Part shown: piece by piece, positions 1 through 6,131 of the stretch
How the letters are laid out: each line of letters begins with the position of its first letter
Position numbering within the stretch: the first letter of the stretch is position 1
Origin: Dehalococcoidia bacterium SM23_28_2
GTDB lineage: Bacteria > Chloroflexota > Dehalococcoidia > SM23-28-2
DNA: 13,553 nt
NCBI GenBank assembly: GCA_001303545.1
Contig: LJUA01000042.1
Span: 1-13,553, forward strand
Direction of reading: 5' to 3'
Notes under the pieces: generated by a model
What the model was told of the DNA's origin: nothing
Seen by the model: only the letters and a program-made list of their open reading frames with translations
Database searches by the model: none
Translations under genes and position numbers: made by a program

Positions 1-152
1 AGATAGCCTGGCTGACCTAACCGCTCGGACAGGACCTGCGGCGAAGTACGTCGTCCAGTTGGCTCCACCTTCTCGACCTCAGCGTTCAACCGGACGTAGC
101 CGCTGAAGTCCTCGGGGCGGAAGTTCCTGATGGCGTACAGGGAATCGCTCAT
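1..152 (-). CDS. GNAT-family N-acetyltransferase, N-terminal part (gene cut by window edge)
   Basis: Reading the minus strand from the ATG at 152-150 gives 50 codons with no stop up to the window edge, so only the N-terminus is present. The peptide begins MSDSLYAIRNFRPEDFSGYV. A beta strand followed by R-x-x-x-x-D (IRNFRPEDF) and a helix is how many GNAT acetyltransferases start, with acetyl-CoA as donor. The acetyl-CoA loop (R/Q-x-x-G-x-G/A) lies outside the window, so neither acceptor nor activity can be judged. A GGGAG stretch about 12 bases upstream of the ATG is a loose ribosome binding site. The gene diverges from the PIG-L deacetylase, with about 80 bases between the two starts. The family call rests on a short N-terminal pattern and is moderate; the coding status is fairly secure. 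Confidence 0.6.
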   Translation of the reverse strand, partial: MSDSLYAIRNFRPEDFSGYVRLNAEVEKVEPTGRRTSPQVLSERLGQPGY

Positions 153-178
153 CTTGGCTGAGTGTACTCCCACGCCAA

Positions 179-207
179 TTGTAGCAGCCTGGCGGATGTC
201 ATAGAAT
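179..207 (+). promoter_or_regulatory. Candidate sigma-70-type promoter of the PIG-L gene
   Basis: TTGTAG at 179-184 and TAGAAT at 202-207 are separated by 17 bases and resemble -35 and -10 boxes. The predicted transcript start, near 214, would leave a leader of about 20 bases that carries the ribosome binding site at 221-227. It supports ATG 234 over GTG 162, because GTG 162 lies upstream of the promoter. This is pattern matching only. Confidence 0.35.
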
Positions 208-233
208 TGATATTTGAGATTGAGGGGCCTGTT

Positions 234-932
234 ATGACGACCAAGCCGGCGCAGGTAATGGTGGTTACACCCCATCCAGACGATGCGGAATACGGCGTCG
301 CCGGAACGGTGGCTCGCTGGGCCAAAGACGGCAAGGATACCATATACGTGGTGTGCACCAACGGCGATAAGGGCACCAGCGACGCCAACGTGAAGCCGGA
401 GGAACTGGCCAAGATGAGACAGCAGGAACAACTGGCGGCAGCCAAGCTGCTAGGAGTGAGGGATGTCATATTTCTGGGCCGTCCAGACCAGAGCCTGGAG
501 GACACGCCCGAGTTCAGAAAAGAACTCGTCCGCCTAATAAGGACGTATCGGCCGGAGACAGTGGTAACCGCCGACCCCTACCGACGCTATATTTGGCACC
601 GCGACCACCGAATCACCGGCCGCGTTACGCTGGATGCCGTTTTCCCCTATGCCCGCGACCACCTCTCCTACCCCGATCTGCTGGAGGAAGGGCTTCAACC
701 TCACAAGGTCAGAGAAGTACTGCTCTGGGCCTCAGAGGACCCCAACTACCGCTCGGACATCACCGATACCTTCGATATCAAGGTCGCCGCCCTGCGCTGT
801 CACAGGAGCCAAATAGGACGAATCCCCTCGTCAGAGCTGGAGAAATGGCTGAGGAAGCGGCACGAGGAGATGGCAGATGGAGAGGATTTCGAACTGGCGG
901 AGGCCTTCCACAGGGAGGAGATACTGTGGTAA
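234..932 (+). CDS. PIG-L family (LmbE-like) zinc-dependent deacetylase
   Basis: This 232-residue protein belongs to the GlcNAc-PI de-N-acetylase family, which removes acetyl groups from N-acetyl sugars or related amides (for example MshB and BshB in mycothiol and bacillithiol synthesis). The family signature PHPDDAE is at residues 13-19, with H14 and D17 as likely zinc ligand and catalytic base, and HRDH at 122-125 supplies the later metal-binding histidine. Length is normal for the family. ATG 234 is chosen because TGAGGGG at 221-227 is a well-spaced ribosome binding site and the strand leading to PHPDD begins directly after it. An in-frame GTG at 162 would add 24 residues that look non-conserved. 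The substrate cannot be read from the sequence, and no thiol-biosynthesis genes are nearby. Its stop lies 25 bases from the end of the convergent hydrolase gene. Confidence 0.9.
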   Translation: MTTKPAQVMVVTPHPDDAEYGVAGTVARWAKDGKDTIYVVCTNGDKGTSDANVKPEELAKMRQQEQLAAAKLLGVRDVIFLGRPDQSLEDTPEFRKELVRLIRTYRPETVVTADPYRRYIWHRDHRITGRVTLDAVFPYARDHLSYPDLLEEGLQPHKVREVLLWASEDPNYRSDITDTFDIKVAALRCHRSQIGRIPSSELEKWLRKRHEEMADGEDFELAEAFHREEILW

Positions 933-957
933 GCCGTCCCTCCTGCAGCAGCGTCAG

Positions 958-1599
958 CTAGGACGAAAGCCAAAGCACATCGCCGCACAGGCCGGGATCG
1001 TGCGTCCGAGAGGAGAAGGCGGCGAATTCCTCTTTCTCCTTCTTCAGGACTGTGGACTCACCATGGCCGGGATGCACCTGGGTATCGTCGGGCAATACGA
1101 AGATCTTCTTGGTTATGGATTCGATTACCTGCCGCAAATCCGCTGGCGACCCCGTTCTGCCCGGGCCGCCGGGGAAGATCGTATCTCCCGATAGCAGGTA
1201 TTGACCCGTCAGGAAGCACACGCTGCCGGGTGTATGGCCCGGCGTATGCAGCACTTTCAGCGCTATCTTGCCGAAGGACACGGTATCGCCGTCGTTCAGC
1301 AGGATTTCCGGCGGCGAGGGCAGACTCCTGGCGTCCAGCGGATGGATGGCTGCCGGAATGCCTAGCCTGGACTTCAGCTCGGAAAAGGCCCCCAGATGGT
1401 CCGAATGGCTGTGGGTTACCAGTATGTACCTGGGATTGGTCCCTTTCAGTCGCTCCAGGATCTTGTCTGCCTCCGCCGGTGTATCCACCAGTACGCTGTC
1501 TCTGGTCGCTCTGCACACCAGCACGTAGGCGTTGGTGCCGAAAGGCCCCAGCTCCAGCTTCTCGACCTGGATATTGTCATCCTTTCCTACAAGCACCAT
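958..1599 (-). CDS. Metallo-beta-lactamase-fold hydrolase (glyoxalase II-like)
   Basis: This is a 213-residue MBL-fold protein with a complete dinuclear metal site: THSHSDH at residues 62-68 (H63, H65, D67, H68), H122 in HTPGHTPGS, D139 in SGDTIF and H179 in HPGHGES. This arrangement is typical of the small cytosolic YcbL/glyoxalase II-like group, which hydrolyses thioesters such as S-lactoylglutathione or has unknown substrates. It lacks the C-terminal substrate-binding domain of true glyoxalase II, so a specific name is not justified. No signal peptide is seen. The ATG at 1599 is preferred; a TTG at 1617 would add six residues (LSGIPR) and sits just after a weak purine-rich stretch. The gene follows purU on the same strand after 68 bases and may be co-transcribed with it, as no clear promoter is visible between them. 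Confidence 0.9.
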   Translation of the reverse strand: MVLVGKDDNIQVEKLELGPFGTNAYVLVCRATRDSVLVDTPAEADKILERLKGTNPRYILVTHSHSDHLGAFSELKSRLGIPAAIHPLDARSLPSPPEILLNDGDTVSFGKIALKVLHTPGHTPGSVCFLTGQYLLSGDTIFPGGPGRTGSPADLRQVIESITKKIFVLPDDTQVHPGHGESTVLKKEKEEFAAFSSRTHDPGLCGDVLWLSS

Positions 1600-1667
1600 T
1601 CTCGGAATCCCCGACAAGCGCCCTCAGCGATGCCGAGCGGCCGGCCAAACGCCGACTATGCCGTCCA

Positions 1668-2534
1668 TCAATCGAAGACGACGGTCTTGTTACCGTAGAC
1701 CAGAACCCTGTGCGTCACATGCAGCGACACCGCTCGGGCCAGCACAACCTTCTCCAGGTCCCTGCCCTTCATGATGAGATCCTGCACAGAGTCCCGATGG
1801 CTGACCCGCGCCACGTCCTGCTCGATTATCGGGCCCTGATCCAGCTCCTCAGTCGCATAATGGCTGGTGGCACCGATTATCTTCACGCCCCGTTCGTGGG
1901 CCTGGTGATAGGGGCGACCGCCGGGAAAGGCAGGGAGGAACGAGTGGTGGATGTTGATGATCCGATTCCGGAAGCGCTTCACGAAGTCGCCGCCTATTAT
2001 CTGCATGTATCTGGCGAGAACTATCAGGTCTATTCGCTCCTCCTCGAGCAGTTCGATCTGCTTCTTCTCCTGCTCGGCCTTCGTCTCCTTGGTGATCGGA
2101 TAGTGGTGGTACTGAGGCCCGAAGGTCTCGACCAACTGCTGAAGGTCCGGATGGTTGCTGATCACCAGAGAGATCTCCGCCTGGAACTCCCCCATCCGCT
2201 GCCTCAGCAGAAGGTCGTGGAGGCAGTGCTCCAGCTTGGACACGAAGATGGCCAGCCGCGGAAGGTAGTCCGAGAAGTGCAGCTCCCACTGCATGCCGAA
2301 CTTCTCGGCGATAGGCCTAAACGCGTCGATAAGCTCAGCGCGAGGGATACGAAAGCCGGTCAGCTCCCACTCTACGCGCTGGAGAAAGAGGCCGGCCTCA
2401 GCGTCCACGTGCTGATCGGCGTGGACTATGTTGCCGTCATTGCGATAGATGAAGTCCGATGTCCCCGCCACCAGTCCCTTTTGGTCGCGGCAGGACAGAA
2501 GCAGAACGGCGGTAGTCGTGTCCTTCGTCATCAT
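1668..2534 (-). CDS. purU: Formyltetrahydrofolate deformylase
   Basis: PurU hydrolyses 10-formyl-tetrahydrofolate to formate and tetrahydrofolate, balancing the one-carbon pool and supplying formate. The 288-residue protein has the family's full length and two-part layout. An N-terminal ACT domain (about residues 8-85, starting VLLLSCRDQKGLVAGTSDFI) is followed by a formyltransferase-fold domain (about 92-288). The catalytic triad known from PurN and PurU is present: N194 and H196 in INIHHSFLPAF and D232 in LDQGPIIEQD. The sequence GATSHYATEELDQGPI around the Asp is characteristic of PurU and separates it from PurN. Two adjacent ATGs occur at 2534 and 2531; either may be used. A TATAAT box lies 18 bases upstream. 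No glycine-cleavage or purine genes are nearby, so the metabolic trigger is unclear. Confidence 0.95.
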   Translation of the reverse strand: MMTKDTTTAVLLLSCRDQKGLVAGTSDFIYRNDGNIVHADQHVDAEAGLFLQRVEWELTGFRIPRAELIDAFRPIAEKFGMQWELHFSDYLPRLAIFVSKLEHCLHDLLLRQRMGEFQAEISLVISNHPDLQQLVETFGPQYHHYPITKETKAEQEKKQIELLEEERIDLIVLARYMQIIGGDFVKRFRNRIINIHHSFLPAFPGGRPYHQAHERGVKIIGATSHYATEELDQGPIIEQDVARVSHRDSVQDLIMKGRDLEKVVLARAVSLHVTHRVLVYGNKTVVFD

Positions 2535-2551
2535 GTGGTCTTTTGGCAGCT

Positions 2552-2557
2552 ATTATA
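2552..2557 (-). promoter_or_regulatory. Candidate -10 box for purU
   Basis: A perfect TATAAT reads on the minus strand at 2557-2552, 18 bases from the first purU ATG. No convincing -35 box is found 16-18 bases upstream. The predicted transcript start leaves a leader of only about ten bases with no clear Shine-Dalgarno. Confidence 0.35.
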
Positions 2558-2712
2558 CAACTTCTGCCAGACACGGCTGTGCTGATGACTGTTGTGGACA
2601 TTGGCCGCCGCTCTCCACGATCGGCAGGCTGTCATCAAGCGAGGGAAAGCGTGTGTAGTGACCAGGGTTTTCGAACAGTCCTATCCTGTGCGATGGCCAG
2701 CCTTCGCTGCCC

Positions 2713-2910
2713 TCAGCTCCTCATCTCCGGCCACTGCCAATCGGCCCACAGGGCAAGTTCGTACATTGCGAACACTCCCAGGGCAAATCCCGTCCAGCCG
2801 ATCACACCGCCCAGTCTGAGGGCCATCATCGCCGCCAGGCTCGCGAGCATGAAGCCGATCAGTTCCAGAGTGGCCTTCACGTACCACGGGGGACGAGGGC
2901 TGCCGGCCAT
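2713..2910 (-). CDS. Small two-helix membrane protein of unknown function
   Basis: The 65-residue product is strongly hydrophobic, with two likely transmembrane helices (about residues 14-32 and 34-53) joined by a Gly-rich turn (LGGVIGWTG). Its N-terminus is polar and Pro-rich (MAGSPRPPWYVK) and its C-terminus is Trp-rich and acidic (WADWQWPEMRS). A purine-rich AGAGGATGG lies at good distance before the ATG, which supports a real gene in spite of its size. The second helix ending in WADW and the lack of charges within the helices resemble small membrane proteins of the DUF type, but I do not recognise the family. It stands alone between purU (178 bases away) and the binding-protein gene (142 bases away). 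A 16-bp palindrome lies 75-90 bases upstream of its start. Confidence 0.65.
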   Translation of the reverse strand: MAGSPRPPWYVKATLELIGFMLASLAAMMALRLGGVIGWTGFALGVFAMYELALWADWQWPEMRS

Positions 2911-2984
2911 GGTTATCCATCCTCTTTCCAGACCGGCACCTAAACGCTAGCATGTATTATGTCACGTCGTCAATATAATTCTGG

Positions 2985-3000
2985 TGTTCGAATGCGAACA
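2985..3000. promoter_or_regulatory. Perfect 16-bp palindrome, possible operator
   Basis: TGTTCG-AATG-CGAACA has two exactly complementary six-base arms around four bases. It lies upstream of the small membrane protein, beside AT-rich promoter-like sequence: TTGACG on the minus strand at 2973-2968 could be a -35 box, but its -10 partner is poor. The dyad is the size of a dimeric repressor site. The half-sites are in the opposite order to the Gram-positive LexA box (CGAAC-N4-GTTCG), so it should not be called an SOS box. Confidence 0.35.
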
Positions 3001-3052
3001 GTTGGTAAACGGGCTCAGATAGAGGCCTGGCACGGCTTGTGCTTCGCCCCTG

Positions 3053-4357
3053 CTACCTGAAGGAGAGCAGCTCGCCGAAGGGCTCCCACTTTCCCTTGCC
3101 GTCCTCCACCTTGGCCTGCAGCAGCATCATGGACTCGATGGCCAGGTGGTCGGTCGGGCTAAGGGTGATGGTGACGCCGGGCAGCATCAGGTCGGCCTGG
3201 TAGTCTTCGAAGGAGTGAACGGCATCCATGAGCCCTTTGCGGGTCAGGTTATCGCAGCTCCTGCTCAATGCCTCGACGGTCAGTGCCGCCACCTCCTGGC
3301 CAACCATCGTGAAGCTGCCGGGGGGCATCGTACCGTACTCTTTCTGGATCCGGTGATGCTCAGCTACCGCCGGGTCATCGGTCCAGTCCGAGAGCTTGTT
3401 GAACCCAAGGGTGATGACACCCTCCGGCAGCTGCCACCACTCAAATGCAAATGTCACCCACTCCAGGATGACGTAGTCAAGGAAGAACTGAGGGTGCCAC
3501 TCCAGGCGGTCGGCCTCCTTGATCAGTTGAACGCTGATTGGGGCGCTACTGGCGCTAATCACTATTTCTGCCCCGGCGTTCTTCAGGCTGGTGACCTGAG
3601 GCCGGAGGCTGACGTCGGTCAGCTCATAGCTCTCTTCGGAGACCAGCTCGTTCTTCTCGGGATCCAGGCCGTTCTTCAGGCCCTCCAGCACATCCTGGCC
3701 CCACTCGTCGTTTTGATACAGAATGCCTACATTCTTGCCGGGCATGTTCTCCGAGATGTACCGGCCGAAGATCGTCCCCTCAATGTAATAGTCCAGCATC
3801 AAGGGAACCGACCAGGGGTGCTTCTCCGGCTCGGCCCCAAACTTGTGGGCACCGGACATGATCCACAGGTCGGGCACCCCCCTCTCGTTCAGCTCCTCCC
3901 AGACAGCCGCATGAGGGGCCGTCCCTATGCCGCCGATGATGGCGTATACCTTGTGCCGCTCCAGCAGCTTGGCGACCGCCTCGGTCGCCCCCGCCGGCGA
4001 ATACCCACTGTCCTCCACCTTGAACACAATCTCGCGGCCGCAGACGCCCCCTTCCTCCTCATTGAGGTACTTGAAGAAGGCTTGGGCCCCATCGATGACG
4101 GATGCATACGCCGCTCCCCAGGTGCCGCTGAGCGGGGCGTGCATTCCCAGGACTATGTCCTCGATGGGCGCTTCAGGGAGTCGTGGGGTGACCGTCGCGG
4201 TGGCAATGGCCGCTGGGGCGGAAGTGGCGCTGGCCGTGGTCGCAAGCGTAGCAGTGGAAGTAGGCCCTTCCTCCTCGCCGTCCTCGCAGGCCGCTGCCAG
4301 CAAGAGACCTGCCATCAGAGCCACAACGACCGGCAGATACCGCCATAGGAAGCCCAT
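3053..4357 (-). CDS. ABC transporter solute-binding lipoprotein, branched-chain amino acid type (paralog 1)
   Basis: This 434-residue protein captures a small solute outside the membrane and delivers it to an ABC importer (Peripla_BP_6, LivJ-like). A signal peptide (residues 1-23) ends at a lipobox-like LLLAAAC, so C24 is the predicted lipid anchor. A Thr/Ala-rich linker (about 30-64) leads to the two-lobe binding fold starting at IVLGMHAPLSGTWG. Further family features are VCGREIVFKVED, the GGIGTAPHAAVWEELN segment of lobe 1, and VGILYQNDEWGQDVLEGL at the start of lobe 2. It is a clear paralog of the protein at 4581-5996, which lies 223 bases upstream. No permease or ATPase gene is present here. 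ATG 4357 has a GGGAGG ribosome binding site, but an in-frame CTG at 4378 has a stronger one. The ligand cannot be told from sequence. Confidence 0.92.
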   Translation of the reverse strand: MGFLWRYLPVVVALMAGLLLAAACEDGEEEGPTSTATLATTASATSAPAAIATATVTPRLPEAPIEDIVLGMHAPLSGTWGAAYASVIDGAQAFFKYLNEEEGGVCGREIVFKVEDSGYSPAGATEAVAKLLERHKVYAIIGGIGTAPHAAVWEELNERGVPDLWIMSGAHKFGAEPEKHPWSVPLMLDYYIEGTIFGRYISENMPGKNVGILYQNDEWGQDVLEGLKNGLDPEKNELVSEESYELTDVSLRPQVTSLKNAGAEIVISASSAPISVQLIKEADRLEWHPQFFLDYVILEWVTFAFEWWQLPEGVITLGFNKLSDWTDDPAVAEHHRIQKEYGTMPPGSFTMVGQEVAALTVEALSRSCDNLTRKGLMDAVHSFEDYQADLMLPGVTITLSPTDHLAIESMMLLQAKVEDGKGKWEPFGELLSFR

Positions 4358-4375
4358 GGCTCGCCTCCCACGAAT

Positions 4376-4391
4376 CAGCCTTTTACCTCCT
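4376..4391 (-). promoter_or_regulatory. Perfect Shine-Dalgarno AGGAGGT before an in-frame CTG
   Basis: On the minus strand AGGAGGT (4391-4385) is followed after six bases by CTG (4378-4376), which is in frame with the binding-protein gene seven codons upstream of its ATG. Starting there would add an Arg-rich n-region (IRGRRA) to the signal peptide. It may be a rare CTG start, or the remnant of an older start after duplication, since the paralog has a GGAGGT motif directly before its ATG. Confidence 0.35.
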
Positions 4392-4528
4392 GAATGCTAC
4401 GCGCAGCCGCTATAGTTGTCCAGAGGAGAAGCTAAGCCCGCCCCTACCATCACGATAGTTCGAGGGAGGATGGCCAATCCTGGCTTGCCACGCCACGAAA
4501 ACGCACCTAAGGATGTCGTTCGTCGCAA

Positions 4529-4545
4529 CCGGCGCCTACCGCCGG
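4529..4545. other. GC-rich stem-loop downstream of the second binding-protein gene
   Basis: CCGGCG-CCTAC-CGCCGG can form a six-base-pair stem with a five-base loop. It lies about 36 bases past the stop of the binding-protein gene at 4581 and may slow polymerase or protect the 3' end. There is no T-rich tract after it on the minus strand, so it is not a standard intrinsic terminator. The remainder of the 4358-4580 intergenic region shows no other gene. Confidence 0.3.
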
Positions 4546-4580
4546 CTGGTTCCGGTTACGTCAGGTGATCTTAACCCCTG

Positions 4581-5996
4581 CTATTGCTCCCTGAAATCGA
4601 TTATCTCTTCGCTCATGTACTGCCATTCGCCCTTGCCGTCCACCACCTTGGCCTGGAGCAGCATCATGGACTCCGTGGTCAAGTGATCGGTCTCGCTGAG
4701 AGTCATGAGGATACCTGGCATAGCCAATTCGCCCTGATAGTCCTTGAAGATGGTGTGGATGGTGTCCATCAACCCTTGTCGCGTCAGGTTGTCACAGCTG
4801 TGCCTCAGAGTCTCCCACATCAAGAAGGCCGCCGAGGCGCCGGCGATCGTGAAATTCCCGGCGTTATGTTCACCGTACTTGTTCTGGATCCGGTGATGCT
4901 CGGCTATCGCCGGGTCATCGGTCCAATCCGACATCTTGTTGCCCTGAAGGGTGATAACCCCCTCCATGAGCTCCGGCTGGCCAACATACTGGAACATCAT
5001 CGGGTCCGAATTGACGTAGTCGATGAAGAATTGGGGATGCCAGCCCATGCGGTCGGCCTCCTTGATCAGCTGAGCGCTGCTTGGGGGGGTACTGGCGCTG
5101 ATCACTATTTCTGCACCAGAGTTCTTCAGGCTGGTGACCTGAGACCGAATGCTGACGGTGGTGATCTCGTAGCTCTCATCGGCCACTAACTCATTCTTCT
5201 CGGGGTCCAGGCCATTCCTCAGGCCGTCCAGCACATCATGGCCCCAGTCGTCGTTCTGATAGAGGATGCCCACCTTCTTGCCAGGCATGTTCTCCGAGAT
5301 GTACCTACCGAAGATCGTCCCCTCGATGTAGTAGTCCGGCAGGTAGGGAACCGACCACGGGAACTTCTCAGGATCGGACCCAAACTTGTGGGCACCCGTC
5401 ATGATCCATAGGTCGGGCACCCCTCTATCGTTCAGCTCCTCCCAGACAGCCGAGTGAGCGGCCGTCCCGATGCCGCCCATGACGGCTAACACCTCGTCGC
5501 GGTCCAGAAGCTTCCTGACCGCCTCTACCGCGCCCGACGGCAGATACTGGTCGTCTTCCACTTTAAGGATCACGTCGCGTCCGCAGACGCCATCCTGCTC
5601 TTCATTGAGAGCGGCGAAGAAGGCTTTGGCCCCGTCGATGACGGGCGCGTAGGCCGCCCCCCAGGTGCCGGTGAGAGGGCCGTGCATCCCCAGGATGATC
5701 TCTTTGTCGTTGACACCCGGTCCGGGAGTGACGGTCACGCCAGCGGTGGGCGTGGGCGTCTCGCCCGGAGTGAGCGTCTCGACGGGAGTGGGCGTAGCGG
5801 TCGCAGCAGGCGTGGGAGTGGGTGTTCTGGCAGGGGTAGGAGAGGGAGTCCTTGCGGGTGTAGGGCTGGCGGTCACTGTCGCCGTGGGCGTGGCGGTGGG
5901 AGTAGGTCCCGCCTCTTCCTCCTCTCCGCAGGCCACTGCCAGCATAACCAGCCATATGCCAGCGATCAGGATCATGGTGACGCTTGCTTTTCTCAT
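4581..5996 (-). CDS. ABC transporter solute-binding lipoprotein, branched-chain amino acid type (paralog 2)
   Basis: The 471-residue product has the same fold and role as its neighbour at 3053-4357. A signal peptide ends in LAVAC, with C23 as the lipidated residue. It is followed by acidic residues and a long Pro/Thr linker (about 31-95) with TPTP and SPTPARTP repeats, which would hold the binding domain away from the membrane. The mature domain starts at IILGMHGPLTGTWG and keeps the same landmarks: GVCGRDVILKVEDD, GGIGTAAHSAVWEELN, GILYQNDDWGHDVLDGL and the C-terminal LTETDHLTT-like segment. GGAGGT six bases before the ATG fixes the start. Most of the extra length relative to paralog 1 is in the linker. 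A plausible promoter lies at 6036-6064. No transport partners are present, so the importer must be elsewhere. The ligand is unknown. Confidence 0.93.
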   Translation of the reverse strand: MRKASVTMILIAGIWLVMLAVACGEEEEAGPTPTATPTATVTASPTPARTPSPTPARTPTPTPAATATPTPVETLTPGETPTPTAGVTVTPGPGVNDKEIILGMHGPLTGTWGAAYAPVIDGAKAFFAALNEEQDGVCGRDVILKVEDDQYLPSGAVEAVRKLLDRDEVLAVMGGIGTAAHSAVWEELNDRGVPDLWIMTGAHKFGSDPEKFPWSVPYLPDYYIEGTIFGRYISENMPGKKVGILYQNDDWGHDVLDGLRNGLDPEKNELVADESYEITTVSIRSQVTSLKNSGAEIVISASTPPSSAQLIKEADRMGWHPQFFIDYVNSDPMMFQYVGQPELMEGVITLQGNKMSDWTDDPAIAEHHRIQNKYGEHNAGNFTIAGASAAFLMWETLRHSCDNLTRQGLMDTIHTIFKDYQGELAMPGILMTLSETDHLTTESMMLLQAKVVDGKGEWQYMSEEIIDFREQ

Positions 5997-6035
5997 AGCA
6001 TTACCTCCATGAGTCGGTCACCGTTTACACCGCGC

Positions 6036-6064
6036 ATCCTACTCGCAGCCGCGGCAGTTGGCAA
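6036..6064 (-). promoter_or_regulatory. Candidate sigma-70-type promoter of binding-protein paralog 2
   Basis: On the minus strand TTGCCA (6064-6059) and TAGGAT (6041-6036) are 17 bases apart, matching the consensus at 5/6 and 4/6 positions. The transcript would begin near 6029, leaving a leader of about 33 bases that contains the GGAGGT ribosome binding site. This suggests the gene is transcribed independently of yifB. Confidence 0.4.
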
Positions 6065-6131
6065 GAGAGAAGAGAGCTTTGAGGCAAGACTTGCTCTAGT
6101 TGCTGAGGTCGTCGCTACGCGCCCGCGCTCC

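Noticed and set aside
149..505. Minus-strand open frame of 118 codons
   Set aside because: It is antisense to the PIG-L deacetylase, has Ser/Leu-rich shadow composition and no supporting motif. The real minus-strand gene here is the GNAT start at 152.
1230..2585. Plus-strand open frame of 451 codons
   Set aside because: It lies antisense to two well-supported genes (the MBL-fold hydrolase and purU), spans their gap, and has low-complexity Arg/Leu/Pro composition with no domain. It is a shadow frame from high GC content.
2985..3000. SOS/LexA box
   Set aside because: The Gram-positive-type box is CGAAC-N4-GTTCG. This dyad has the half-sites in reverse order, and no SOS gene is adjacent.
3146..4348. 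Plus-strand open frame of 400 codons
   Set aside because: It is antisense to the solute-binding lipoprotein at 3053-4357, which has a signal peptide, lipobox and family motifs. The antisense product shows no recognisable domain.
4529..4545. Intrinsic terminator for the second binding-protein gene
   Set aside because: The stem is plausible, but there is no T-rich tract on the minus strand after it, so I list it only as a stem-loop.
5712..5906. CRISPR-like or tandem DNA repeat array
   Set aside because: The repetition is at protein level within a Pro/Thr linker. The DNA units are unequal in length and sequence, and the frame is open.
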